Part shown: positions 26,691 through 37,742 of the stretch, piece by piece
How positions within the stretch are numbered: position 1 is the first letter of the stretch
How the letters are laid out: each line of letters begins with the position of its first letter
DNA from: Megalobrama amblycephala
Lineage: Eukaryota; Chordata; Actinopteri; Cypriniformes; Xenocyprididae
Direction of reading: 5' to 3'
Assembly: GCF_018812025.1 (NCBI RefSeq)
Contig: NC_063058.1
Span: 15,179,797 to 15,243,796 of the forward strand
Length of the DNA: 64,000 bases
The notes under the pieces: generated by a model
What the model saw: the letters and a program-made list of their open reading frames with translations, nothing else
Told to the model about the DNA's origin: nothing
Database searches by the model: none
Made by a program: the position numbers and the translations under genes

Positions 26691-27674
26691 AATTTTTTTT
26701 TTTTATGAAATGGAGGGAAGATTTTATTTTCTGTGGTAATCAACACAATGCTGTCAAACTGTTGTAATAAACTTACATTGTAATGAACATGGAAGATGCA
26801 CTAGACATTTAAAGTCAACGTGTACCTTCATCTAAATTTGTTTTTGTTGAATGCGAGGCCATGAAAAGTGGTTTTGAAGTCTTTTCTTTGTCTTGTTTAC
26901 GGTGGATTGATGATGATGTTCTGTTGGCTACATGGATCCACATCCGCTCAGATTCCCAATGCTTCACTTGAAAACAAAATGATCTGGAGATAGCCAGTAC
27001 CACAGTTACAGTTACAAAGAGATATTTTGAGTAAGATCACAACCGGTGTTGTAAAAAGCTAATTGTCTGCTTTAAGCAAATTGCTGCTACAAGCTACTTG
27101 TGATTAGATGGAGTTAAATTTTAATCATGCTTTTAAGAACTGTTCACTGAAAGGTTCTTTGAGGAACCCAAACATTGTTCTTTTAAGGCATCGGTGCGAA
27201 AACCCCCTTTGGAAAATTTATTTTTAAGAGTGTAGTTGTAATGTTGTCTTGCAACTTGTATTGAGTGGAGACCATATATGCAGCACAAGTCAATCACAGC
27301 CATCCTTCCTCGGTTTGTCAATAGAGCAGCTAGATTTCCTGACATGAATGGTTAGTAGTGCAACACATTTTCAAAGTTGTGCATGTGTCCCTGAAAGTAG
27401 TGCATTAAATCTCCTTCGCAAGAGCAGAGAAATTGGTCAATTATCCACTACAGACAAATTTAACACAGGTAATTTAATGTCACACTCTTTTTCACGACGC
27501 TTATCTGCTATGACAGTGAAGCCTGAGGCGAAAACAGACTTGAAAGCAAAGTGTACAGGGGCATTACAAAGGGAAGAATAACTCTCTAAAAAAAGAGCTT
27601 TTTATTTATTTATTTATTTTTAAAGGTGAGAAAGTTTGCTCTGTAGGAACTAAGCTTTCTAGTTTCCGAATGTC
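26691..27674. other. Spacer, no gene seen
   Basis: No coding signal. Open frames near 27133-27581 lack splice signals and domains. A short motif, ggttctttgaggaaccc, at about 27157 is a small inverted repeat. Confidence 0.4.
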
Positions 27675-27746
27675 TACCAGTCAAAAGTTTGGACATACCT
27701 TCGCCATTATCATTTTCCACAAAAGTGAAGTCATCAAAAACTACTG

Positions 27747-27806
<60 letters not shown>

Positions 27807-27895
27807 ATAAAAAAGTAAACAAACCAAAGCTCATTCACACGAAGGATCAGAAGGCTTTCAAAATCATGTGTTCAAACTTTTGGTATTACTTTTAG
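27675..27895. mobile_element. Short palindromic Tc1-like element containing (AT)n
   Basis: The left end ccagtcaaaagtttggaca after TA and the right end tgttcaaacttttggtat are imperfect inverses. An (AT)n tract of about 25 units (27749-27799) occupies the centre. The termini resemble Tc1-type non-autonomous elements of fish. Non-coding. Confidence 0.6.
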
Positions 27896-28065
27896 ACCAT
27901 TAAAACATTAAATCTGCTTTAAAACAATGTGTATCCTATTATGAAAAGCATTTTCCAAATAAAACAGACCTGGCTTGACTAAGTTCTACTGTTAGAGTAG
28001 CCTTATAAACACACATGAGTTCAGAATCACATCTCGATCAATTCCTAACCAGAATATTTATAAGG

Positions 28066-28568
28066 ATAGGGGAACGTTAGGGGAACATTAAAGAACGTTA
28101 GAATAACGTTAAAATTACATTAGAGGAACGTTATAGACACGTTAAAATAACATTAGGGGAAAGTTAGAATAACATTAGAGGAATGTTAAAATAACATTAG
28201 AGGAACATTACAATAACGTCAGGGGAACCTTAAAATAACAGAATATCATTAAAAAAGTTAAAATAACATTAGAGGAACATTAAAATAACGTTAGAAAAAG
28301 TTATAGGAACGTTAAAATAACATTAGAATAACATTAGAGGAACGTTAGGGGAACATTAGAATAACATTCTACAAACCAAAAATTATGTTCTATGTTCTAT
28401 TTCCGTTAAGAAAACTTTCCTGGCTAAACACAAATGTTAGAGGAAAGTTAAAATAATGTTAGATAATGTTAGGAGAACACTAGAATAACATTAGAGGAAC
28501 ATTAGGGGAATGTTACAATAACGTTAGGAGAACGTTAAAATAATGTTAGAGTGATGTTAGGGGAAAGT
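28066..28568. repeat. Irregular minisatellite of gttag/aacattag words
   Basis: Dozens of short related units (ggggaacgttag, gttaaaataacattagagg and variants) fill 500 bp, with one interruption at about 28370-28435. Unit length is irregular, roughly 10-22 bp. Similar words form the ends of the elements at 650-893 and 4690-5352, so it may be an expanded transposon end. Confidence 0.7.
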
Positions 28569-30117
28569 TATATAACCACTGAAAATTGAAAATTATAACC
28601 ACTTTCATGGTCTTTCCAATATTATGAAAAAATATCATTTTATTTGAAGGAAACGGTAAGGTATGCACGTTTTATTTTTTTAAATGTTTTGTCGCGCTGA
28701 ATTTTCAATCCAAAAATAAGGCCTATCTGTTTCATTTAAACATACATAAACATCCTAAAATATATGTATACCTTATATTTATGCAAAATTGCATAAATTT
28801 GATTTATTTAAAATAAAAACTCTGAAAACGTTCACTGAACAGTATTTTATACAATTTTTTTTTATTCTAATACAAGACAAGGATACTAAATGATTTTAAG
28901 TAATGTAATGTGACATCACAACTGGCATTTATAGTCATATTTTCGTAATGTCTTGTATCGTTGAACATGGTATCAGATGGATGGGACTATTCATATGGAA
29001 ATGATATGCAGATGACAAAATGCATGGTAAAACTAGGCGTTTTAAGGTCCATATATGGATATTTTGGGGAGGAGACGGGGTGGAGATGCACGTACGTATA
29101 AAGATACCAACGTATCAAGATACAAGAGATACATGGCTTTAGAAAAGTTATTTTACAACCAGCAGGACCATAAATCAAAAAATGACACATAATATCCAGA
29201 TGGCCCACTGACAAGAAAAAACAAACAGCAGAGTTAATGATCAATGTAAACAGGTTTCAGTTTGATAGGAAGATGCACCACACAAAGCATCCAGCAAAAT
29301 CTAATCAAGTTAAAAGGGAATGACGCTCATTATAAACAGAGCTTCTAAGCAATGTTTTATTCATAACACTCGGATGCTTTTCAATTCTATCATATTTTAT
29401 CCATTTTGGATAGTATTAAATTTCTCCTGAGGAGTTAGAGGTATAAATTAATGATGAACCGGCATCCTTCTTGAAATGATCCTGTTGAAATTGCATGTGT
29501 TTTACATGCATGTTTTTTTTTTTTTAAACGAATAAAGCACCTGTTTTTCTGAAGGACTTGATATACACTTTTATTTTATCAGAATGAACTGAACATATGC
29601 ATGAGCAACATTCATATTTAATGACAAACTTTAAACAGTAAACTTATGTAGAGCAGCATATTTGGTAGGACAGCATCTGGTTTGCACTGACCTCTCAATC
29701 CTGGAACATTTTTTAAAGGGAGTCGTATTATTAGGAACCAAACTTTCCTTGATCTCTTTAGATAACATACTGTAGCTATCAGAGCTCAGAAAATCCTCTT
29801 CAGTTCAAATATAGCATTTGAGATGAAGCATTACTGAAAAAAAAACTTTGGCATCTTTATTTATTCAACAAAAAATCAACACATGACTCCATATATTAAA
29901 ATTCAAAAATTGCAATTTGGTGTTAAGAAACATGTCCTGTCAGCCGTGGTGCTCATGCAGGAGACAAGTTCATTACCAATTCTGCTTGCAACTTAAAATA
30001 ACTGTTTTTTCCAGGCTTCAGTGTCACATGAACCTTCAGAAATCATGCTGATTTGGTGCTTAAGAAACAATGAGAAAACAGCCCCCCCACCCCTGAAATG
30101 AACTGACGTTACAGAGT
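28569..30117. other. Spacer, no gene seen
   Basis: A short stretch at about 29990-30070 (caggcttcagtgtcacatga) is a decayed piece of family F. The remainder is AT-rich with no exon evidence. Confidence 0.4.
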
Positions 30118-30125
30118 CCCTATGG

Positions 30126-30319
30126 CAGGGGTAGGCAAGTCCAGTCCTAGAGAGCCGCTGTCCTGCAGACTTTAGCTCCAACCCTGAAAAAAACCCTCAC
30201 CTGCCTTTAGCCTTAGTAATCCCGAAGAGCTTGATTAGCTTGTTCAGGTGTATTTGATTAAGGTTGGAGCTAAACTCTGCAGGACAGCGGCTCTCTAGGA
30301 CTGAACTTGCCTACCCCTG
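30126..30319. mobile_element. hAT-like palindromic element with 8-bp target duplication
   Basis: The 194-bp unit has tips caggggtaggcaag and the inverse ending in cccctg. The arms pair over about 50 bp through tagagagccgctgtcctgca. Flanking 8-mers are ccctatgg (30118-30125) and ccctatga (30320-30327), 7 of 8 identical. The 8-bp duplication and the CAGGG tip fit the hAT superfamily. No coding capacity. Confidence 0.8.
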
Positions 30320-30779
30320 CCCTATGAAAAGCGCCACAGGGGCTGACCCTTCCCAGAACCCCATATAAGTCGAACAGACCTGGTGGGATGGAAGGAGAGA
30401 ACTTTCCAAGGGGAAGGTTGATAGCTACTGTTCCTATCCATTTCACTCAAATCAGCCACGACTGGTTGGATAACGAGAAAGGACAGGGATGAAACCATTA
30501 CCGATGCAGAGATGGAGCAGAGCAAAATCTTGCCAAGGAAAGACTTGGGTTTAGCAACAGGGAAACCGTACCGTGGAAGAATACACAGATTACCCTAGTA
30601 CAGGGGCTGACTGACTCGGCATGCATCTCAAGTACTGGGACACCTCCGCCACGTCCGACTGCCGAAGGATGCTTGGAGGAACTCCATCCAGGGATTGCCA
30701 AGTGGGAAACTCACATGGAGAGTAAGAAAGCGCTCTTATCCCCCCCTTAGAGGGCCCTGCAACTGAGACACCGAGCCAG

Positions 30780-30935
30780 TCTTCCCACCCACACATTACC
30801 TGTTTGTACCCAACACATGGGAAGAAACCGGCTCAACCCAGAGATTGTAGAATCTCGCAAAGGTGTTATGTGTCACCCAGTTCTGCAGATGTCTGCCAGA
30901 GAGGCACCACGCCAATGCCCAGGAGGAGGCAACAC
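30780..30935 (-). pseudogene. C-terminal remnant of a DIRS tyrosine recombinase
   Basis: Minus-strand frames here give VASSWALA, then NTFARFYNLWVEPVSS. These align with VASSWALARG and NTFARYYSLRVEPVSS at the end of the recombinase of the full element (54640-54770). The aromatic pair in the catalytic tyrosine region reads FY instead of YY. A frameshift lies between the two pieces. The catalytic arginines and most of the protein are absent, so it is dead. It follows gag remains directly, marking a large internal deletion. Confidence 0.65.
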
Positions 30936-30942
30936 TCCGAAC

Positions 30943-31390
30943 TTACAGGTCTTGGATGGGAGGCATGGGCATTTCTGCAAGGTGGCGGCACTTTGTGTCA
31001 AAAATGAACCGCAATTGCATGCTCCACCTGAGGAATGTCTGCTTAACCGTTGGCTGCCCTACCATCGAGGGTAGTGAAGGTGGAGGAGGCAGTGAAGCGG
31101 CTTCTGGCAGTAAAAGGTTTGTGACCTCCTCATGCACCTCCGGGAAGAAAGGAACCAGGAAACCAATCGTCCAACTGCGAGTGTTCAGGGCAGGGTGGAG
31201 GGTTCCACTCAAGCCCGAAACTCACGGCGGTTCGGGAAAGCATGGCTGTCAACTCTGGGTCCGACTCGACCTGCGCTACTCTTCCCGAAGGGAGCAGTGC
31301 TTCTGAGTCTTCATCCCCGGAGGACTCAAGCCCACCTTCCGATGCAGCGATAGACATCTGGTCCTCCACGGGAGCTCCGAATGAGATGCT
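30943..31390 (-). pseudogene. DIRS gag fragment, frameshifted
   Basis: Two minus-strand frames carry pieces clearly alike to the gag of the full DIRS element. The first (about 31369-31150) has MSIAASEG, SDPELTAMLSR, EWNPPPCPE and LDDWF. The second (about 31165-31080) has VPFFPEVHEEV. A change of frame falls between LDDWF and VPFFPEV because the linker present in the full element has been lost. Downstream, the central gag domain is missing. No function is expected. Confidence 0.75.
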
Positions 31391-31765
31391 GGGTCAACCA
31401 TGAGAAGGACGCACAGACTCATCAGGAAACTCCACAGTGAGGAGTGGGAGGCTCGTGGGGAATGGCCTGGTGGACGAGCTCCCACTACAATCCTTAGATC
31501 ACCCTGTACATTGACCAAAGTGGTCCTCTGCAATGCAGAAAAAACCAGAACAGGGGATAGCAGAGGGAACAAACTGCTGAATGCGCCGTATATCCAATGA
31601 TGAAGCAATATTTCTCAGCGAAGGTAGTTTGGCAGAGCGCTGTGAAACAACTGCTCAGCTCCAAAGCAAAAAGCTGAATGAGTGAGTTGTAGGCAAGCTT
31701 ATATACCCGTATGTCCGGGGGACTGGCTTGCCATGCAAATCTCACTCGCCAATCTTCATTGGCCT

Positions 31766-32155
31766 GTTTTCTTACCGTCGACCGTTGGGCAGTTTTAGTT
31801 CGTTGGCCGACTAAGTTTTCTCAGTGTGTTCCGCACCGTTGGCTGAAGTTGGTCCTCGTTGGCTTTTTTCGGATGATTCCACGTTGAATCGGCGTCAGTC
31901 ATTCTGATTGGCTGTTCAGCTACTGCCACCTGCTGGTACGGAAAGGCATTTCATCTTATGCAGGCGCAGAACGGACGTGCTACTTGGCCTTCGGCTGTCG
32001 AGTGTCAGTTTGGTGTGTCAGGGCAACTTTGGACCCAGACGCTGCCGACATGAGCCAACCCCACAGTCAGCTTTCATCGCCACTAGTTCGTCGGCGTCGG
32101 CTTGGTGTGTTCCTGCCTTTACTGACACACTAGTGCACAGCAAAATGAAAGAGTG
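31766..32155. other. Unclassified GC-richer segment beside the DIRS relic
   Basis: This stretch is richer in GC than the flanks and contains repeated words such as cgttggc, gttggct, ggtgtgt and gtcggc. It may be the outer end of the same DIRS relic or a separate insert. I could not pair its ends, and the open frame at 31908-32201 has no recognisable domain. Confidence 0.4.
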
Positions 32156-32437
32156 TTTCTTCAACTATGGACTCTTTTATTTTCTAGAGGTTAATAATTA
32201 AAAATAACATTTTAACTTATTTTATTTTTGTTATATAGATAAAAAGTGAAACTTATCAAGCCTTCATCATTTATTTATATGCTATTTTTGAAATGCGTCA
32301 TGTAAGAATTTTTTTTAAACTTGGCACAGACATTCTAAAAATACTATAATAGTATATACAGAGATTTGAAATTAACAAACCATTTCAATATTTTTGTGGA
32401 AAAGCTATCTATAAAATTTGAATTTGTGAAAAAAATG

Positions 32438-33195
32438 TAAAGGTGCCCTAGAACCAGTTTTCACAAGATGTAATATAAGTCTAAGGTGTCCCCTGAATGT
32501 GTCTGTGAGGTTTCAGCTCAAAATACCACATAGATTTTTTTTAATACATTTTTTTAACTGCCAATTTTGGGGCATCATTAACTATGCACCGATTCAGGCT
32601 GCGGCCCCTTTAAATCACGCACTCCCTGCCCCCCGAGCTCTCGACTATAATACAGTGCATTTACAAAGTTCACACAGCTAATATAACCCTCAAATGGATC
32701 TTTACAAGATGTTTGTCATGCAAACTGCATGTATGCGTCGGATCATGTGAGTATAGTTTTTATTTGGATGTTTACATTTGATTCTGAATGAGTTTGCTAG
32801 TGCTCCATGGTTAACGGGCTAACATTACACACTGTTGGAGAGATTTATAAAGAATGAAGATGTGTTTATGCATAAATACGAACTTCCCAGGAGGACTTGA
32901 ACACACCACAGGATCCAGACGTTAATACTGCCTGCCCTTGTGTAATGCCTTGAACATGGGCTGGGCATATGCAAATATTGGGGGCGTACATATTAATGAT
33001 CCCGACTGTTACGTAACAGTCGGTGCTATGTTGAGATTCGCCTGTTTTTCGGAGGTCTTTTAAACAAATGAGATTTACACAAGAAGGAGGAAACAATGGT
33101 GTTTGAGACTCACTGTATGTCATTTCCATGTACTGAACTCTTGTTATTCAACTATGCCAAGGTAAATTCAATTTTTGATTCTAGGGCACCTTTAA
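32438..33195. mobile_element. TTAA-type element (family H), copy 1
   Basis: The left end taaaggtgccctagaa and the right end ttctagggcacctttaa are inverses; TTAA is intact at the right (33192-33195) but reads gtaa at the left. Landmarks shared with 42572-43536 include gtaatataagtctaaggtg and ccctttaaat. It is shorter than that copy because of an internal deletion around 32880. Non-coding. Confidence 0.75.
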
Positions 33196-33439
33196 ATAAA
33201 TGTATGAAATATAATTGTACTTGTGGTATTATATGTCATAACACTTTAATGTTTAACGGGTTATTTCATTTTTTTCTAGTGACAAAATATGATTACAAGC
33301 TGTTTAATTAAAAAAATGTAATTAAAATTAAAAATTAAAACTAAATTGATAAAAATGATCCCATGATGGGAACCCCTGAAAGGTTTTATATACTAAATGA
33401 AGCACCTGACTTTGGAAGCTTGTTTTATATTCAAAACAT

Positions 33440-33610
33440 ATAAATTTGCAATTCTGACTTTTTTCCTCGCAATTACGACTTTATTTCTCAGAATTATGAC
33501 ATATAAACTCACAACTGTGAGTTATAAAATCCAAATTGTGAGATACAAACTCGTAATGCTGAGAAAAAACTCAGAATTGTGAGGTAAAAAGTCGCGATTA
33601 CCTTTTTATT
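33440..33610. repeat. Degenerate repeat of cgcaattacgact/tcagaatt words
   Basis: Words such as gcaattctgact, gcaattacgact, tcagaattatgac and their complements alternate for about 170 bp. This is a type of short degenerate repeat I associate with fish genomes. Spacing is too irregular for a regular array. Confidence 0.6.
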
Positions 33611-33699
33611 TTATACCTTGCAGAACTCTTCAAGTTTCTATATATAGAACCATTTCTTCTAAGAGTGTATAAATATTAGCATTCGAAAACTCTTTTGGC

Positions 33700-34300
33700 A
33701 ACCTTCCTACATTATACCGTCCTTCCTTGTGTCCCTGTGCACTACAGAGCAGTGCTGTGTAAAATGGGAGCCCCCTATAGCTATTTAGAGAAAGCCACCT
33801 GCTAGCTGAACGTATGTGATAATGTAGTAATCACTATCACAGGCCTGAGAGCTCCTGGAGGGTCATTCGGCGGGGAGGGGAAAGTAATGCCTCGGTCGCT
33901 AACGTCTTCGCGCTTCGTCTGCGGTGGGTAGAGCGGCAGACAGAGCTGGAGAGAGACGCAATTAAGGAATGCAGTGGTGTGTGCCATACCCAGCGTCTGC
34001 AGCATACCAATGAAGACCTGCCCACCTCTCCGTACTCAGGTATAGCCCACCCCTGCCAGGATCTAATTAGACCATCTCTTTGTAAATGGGAATGAGATTA
34101 CAGGACAGGATAGCATGCCGTTTGCTGCGGGTTGCTGGAGGTCACAGCTAAGTCATTACCTACCCCTAGATTGAGCCCCGAATGACACAGGGAGAATGAA
34201 AATAGAGTCATTAGCCATACTGCCTTTATTCAGAGAAACAGTGCACTTACCCTTCTGTTTACTAAGTTACATTCAATGCATTCGGGTTTTCTGTGTGTAG
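33700..34300. other. Non-repetitive GC-richer stretch, possible conserved non-coding element
   Basis: No transposon ends, simple repeats or persuasive frame are seen. Base composition is more balanced than the flanks, with blocks such as ggagggtcattcggcgggg. Small open frames on the minus strand (33802-34025) lack splice support. A conserved enhancer or an exon is possible but unproven. Confidence 0.3.
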
Positions 34301-35351
34301 AAACTTCACTATGGTTGTTGTTTTAACTCCTGCGCAGAGTGTGTGAGTACATAAATATGATTTATAAACTGGGGAGACCCAAAAAAAATGTCCCAACAAG
34401 GTCAGAGATTTCTAGTATTACTATCCTTTTTGGGAAAATTGTGCAAAAATCAAGAAAGAAAGGACCAAGACCACATATAACACTTATCTTGACTATATTT
34501 TACATTTAATTTGGTGTCTGTCTCTTTATATTGTTTCAGTGCTCTGCCCTTATCACCAATGATTTACAGTATGAGTTTTGTTCACCTAATAACAGTCATA
34601 AAAATGTCACTGCAGAAATGTTTTATTGTTTTCTTTTTTACTTATATATCTATGTATGCATGTATATACATAAACATATTAAAAAAGAAAAAGTGATACA
34701 GTATCTCTTTATCTGTCTATACATTTTGAGTATTTGTGCGTATTTATATTTGTATGCTGCACATTAGCCTCACAACTTGTCAAAGTATGTAGGCACTTGT
34801 AAGGACACTAGCAAGTATCACTTTGAAACTAACCATAAAAACATAGATGATTACTGATCTTCAAAATCTATGATAATAAATAAACATTAATAAAAGTAAA
34901 CTTCAACTTTATATGCAGTGCTATCTTACAATATCAAATGTTTACTTATGAGTTTCAGCAGAAGACCAGTTATACTTTTGTCAGCTAGCTACCGGCTTCT
35001 AGTTTACAGTAAGAGCAATCGTAAACAAACCCACAACACCTGCAAATGATTCACCGCAAACACCAAAGCGCCAAAACACCAATGAGTTCATCACGCCATT
35101 ATGATTATGCAACAGTGAATTACTCTTCAAGTGCTGTTTTATGTGAGAAATACATATTCATATAGTTTATATCAGGAAGCACAGGTGGAATCTCTTCCAT
35201 TTGGTGTACTAGCAAATGTTTTGCAGGTGTGCACGTCTCATTTCATTTCTTAGACTCAAGACTGAATGCTAAATATTTCCGTTTCATCCTTATGATAAGC
35301 TGATATAAAATCTAAAAAACAAAAAACCCAGAAAAGACAAAGAAAAGAGGC
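34301..35351. other. AT-rich spacer, possibly 3' untranslated or downstream DNA
   Basis: No coding signal. It lies directly downstream of the putative minus-strand terminal exon, so part may be its 3' untranslated region; aataaa-type polyadenylation signals in AT-rich sequence are not discriminating here. Confidence 0.35.
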
Positions 35352-35625
35352 CTAACACAAGTAGCCGTTACTGATGTCAATGCCGTTACACTGTCCATTC
35401 TTGATTGTCTCCAGGGAGTCCTGCTGCAGGTAGTGAGGAACAAGGCGAGACTTCCTGTCGTTACGCCGCCTCCCGGTCCGGCAGACTTCCGCGTCATCTT
35501 CATCCTCTTCCGCGCTGGACGTGTTGCCGTTCACCTCCATGTCCAGTTCGTTGGCACCAAACGGGTCACTGCAGGATGAATATTCGATCTCCTCCATGCA
35601 AGGCGGCTCGTCGTCCTCGAAACAA
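35352..35625 (-). CDS. Putative terminal coding exon of an unidentified host gene
   Basis: On the minus strand a T-rich tract ending in ggcag (acceptor at 35626-35628) precedes an open frame of 90 codons ending in TAG (35352-35354). The exon would begin in phase, one base before the first full codon. The peptide starts with CFEDDEPPCMEEIEYSSC. It has an acidic run (SSAEEDEDDAEV), then a basic cluster (RTGRRRNDRKSR), and ends in NGYLC. There is no hydrophobic segment, repeat or transposon motif. The balanced composition and charged, low-repeat content differ from the AT-rich noise around it. I do not recognise the family; a cytoplasmic tail or a disordered C-terminus would fit. Upstream exons should lie at higher coordinates or beyond the window, and none was found. 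It could still be a chance frame. Confidence 0.55.
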
Positions 35626-35814
35626 CTGCCGAAATAAACACAAAGGTAATAAGTTGGCTACTAAAGTGTTGTTATCGTTAACTAAAACTATTAAAACTAT
35701 TTTGATTACTTAAAATAAAGCGGAAATAATATTAATATATAAATACTTGATGAAAAACTAACTACAATTAAAAAAGTTGCCTTGTCAACTAACTGAAATA
35801 CACTAAAATAAAAA

Positions 35815-36178
35815 TGAAAGGCACAATATGTAATTTTTTGCCACTAGAGGTCGCCGTGAATGAGCGTGGAATCATGGGAGTTGTCGTCTTCAGCTCCACA
35901 GCCGATGGAAAGGAATCCGAAAGACTCGGGCAGAAATCATGTTCGTGGATGTATTAAAGTTTTTCTAAAGTTACGGTGGTAATTTGCAGTAATCTAGATC
36001 GATATTATTAAAACTGGAAAATGATGGTAGTGCGCATATGACATCATCGACAGGCGACGCAATGACACGGTCCGTGTCCTGGTTAAAATTGCTGATTTCT
36101 CTGGATTTAAACATTGTTGGAAAAGTTTGGGATAATGTCAGCACACAAGTCAACAAAAAATATAACATTGTTCCATTG
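35815..36178. mobile_element. Small non-autonomous element with imperfect inverted ends
   Basis: The left end ggcacaatatgtaattttt and the right end, whose complement is ggaacaatgttatattttt, match imperfectly. A family H fragment abuts at 36179. Non-coding. Confidence 0.5.
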
Positions 36179-36310
36179 GGCATCATTAACTATGCGCCGA
36201 TTCAGGCCGAAGGCCCCTTTAAATCGTGCGCTCCCTGCCCCCCGAGCTCTTGACTATAATACAGTGGATTTACAAAGTTCACACAGCTAATATAACCCTC
36301 AAATGGACCT
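36179..36310. mobile_element. Family H fragment
   Basis: It contains catcattaactatgc.ccgattcagg and ccctttaaat followed by cacacagctaatataaccctc, as in 32570-32700. Neither terminus is present. Confidence 0.65.
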
Positions 36311-37399
36311 ATTTAGAAATATTTTCAAAACTCACGTCCAAGACTTTTGGACAAAAAGTACCCTAGCATCTTTATTGCTACGTGCAGGTAAACTGGTGGC
36401 AATTATAAGAGAAGTCACAGAGAATTGATTGACTGTCATAAAGCTGAAAGCAATGTACTGATTTAGAATCAGATTTAATAATAAGTATATTTAAATCTAA
36501 GTTGTGACTTTGATAATCTGGTTTATTTATGATACTTTTTGTATTAGCTAATAGAAGTTCAGAATGGCTGATAATTTAAATATTTAGTAGTCAAACTGGC
36601 TGGTGAGTGAAAAAGTAAATTTCAAACCCTGTACATAATACTAAAAAACAACCGCAAGGCATTTGAAAAAGGCCGTAGTTTTGAAAAAACTGTAAATCAT
36701 CACTTCATCACCACAGAGCGAAATTAATTTGAACGGAAACGCATCGCTCTGTCCCCGCTGCCGCATCTGGCGAAGGACGCTGTGACCTTGAGTTTGCAGA
36801 GCGTTTTGATTGACAGTAAACATAAAGCCCAGTCACACTAATCAGATCAAAACCACAGGGATCCATGGAGAATGTGGATGTGACGAGCAATCCGATTCGC
36901 CCGTCCTCGCCACCGGTATATGTGTGTGCGCACGCGTGAGTCTGTTTATCATTTTCTCTGCCCTGGGTGGAAATTAAAGGGAAAAAAATAACATCTGGTG
37001 TGCCACAATGTGAAGAACAACATTGTATTTTTCCCTCTTCATTATATGGGAAAGATGAGATGACGCTCTGGGTGAAAGACAGAGTGTGTGGGAGCGGTCT
37101 CATGAGACACAGGAGACATGTCCCTTTCACAAACAAATCACGTCCTCTTGACTCGCAAAATGAACCAATTTGTTATGCGGTTGTCAGTGTGGCAACAGGT
37201 GCGTGTTACTCGTCTATTCTTCTGGCTGTTACTGGGTGTCCAAATTCAGTGCGGGACACATAACAAGCAAGGATATTAGTGTCAGTTTTGTGGTCGGAGC
37301 ACCTGTCTTTTGTAAGGAGAGATGATTTGCATATAAAGACCTCATGACTGAGTCTAATGCGGCCTTTTGAGTATTTCGACAGTTCTTTAAAAAGGAAGT
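36311..37399. other. Spacer, no gene seen
   Basis: Around 36700-37260 the sequence is GC-richer with several overlapping open frames on both strands, none with a recognisable domain or splice-site pair. Confidence 0.4.
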
Positions 37400-37575
37400 T
37401 TAAAGGTGCCCTCGAATGAAAAATTGAATTTATCTTGGCATAGTTAAATAACAAGAGTTCAGTACATGGAAATGACATACAGTGAGTCTCAAACTCCATT
37501 GTTTCCTCCTTCTTATATAAATCTCATTTGTTTAAAAGACCTCCGAAGAACAGGCGAATCTCAACATAACAATGA
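37400..37575. mobile_element. Family H end fragment, inverted
   Basis: It starts with TTAA (37400-37403) and aaggtgccctcgaatg and continues with the complement of the right-hand part of family H (ctcaaactccattgtttcc, cctccgaagaacaggcgaa). The match stops near 37575. Confidence 0.7.
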
Positions 37576-37599
37576 TAAAAATGATAAAAAAAATTATAT

Positions 37600-37742
37600 C
37601 AATGCTTTTGTGTTCTCTAGCAAATGGTTTGTGTTTGCTTTGTGTTCGCTCGTAAAACTTTTGCATTCTTTGGGAGCAAACGAACAAAACACAAAGGTAT
37701 TGCGAGCGAATACAAAGATTCTCAGGAGAGCACAAAATCACC
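37600..37742. repeat. Short imperfect palindrome
   Basis: The left side ttttgtgttctct and tttgtgttcgctcg pair with the right side cgagcgaatacaaag and agagcacaaaa. It is probably a very short foldback element lying directly beside the family H fragment. Confidence 0.5.

Larger units (their letters stand above)
30328..31765 (-). mobile_element. Internally deleted DIRS element relic
   Basis: Read on the minus strand, the order follows the full-length DIRS element at 49419-55731. It starts with a leader with gggtatata and an ttcagcttttt-like block (about 31765-31640). Gag pieces follow (about 31400-31000). Next comes a short stretch matching the last part of the recombinase gene (about 30935-30780), then a 3' untranslated part (30780-30328) with ccacggt, gtctttcc and cctgtggcgctttt words also found at 55010-55345. 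RT, RNase H and most of the recombinase are absent. It has several frameshifts and no terminal repeats were recognised beyond the leader. It belongs to a different subfamily from the full element. Confidence 0.75.

Noticed and set aside
28066..28568. Possible regular repeat-spacer array
   Set aside because: Units are tiny variants of gttag/aacattag with irregular spacing, a minisatellite.
30804..31306. Plus-strand frames of up to 147 codons
   Set aside because: They are antisense to the DIRS gag and recombinase remains on the minus strand.
33440..33610. Possible CRISPR-like array
   Set aside because: Repeats are short, degenerate and irregular, and the genome is vertebrate.
36708..37263. 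Overlapping frames of about 100-140 codons on both strands
   Set aside because: No domain, no splice pair, and frames on both strands suggest chance in GC-richer DNA.
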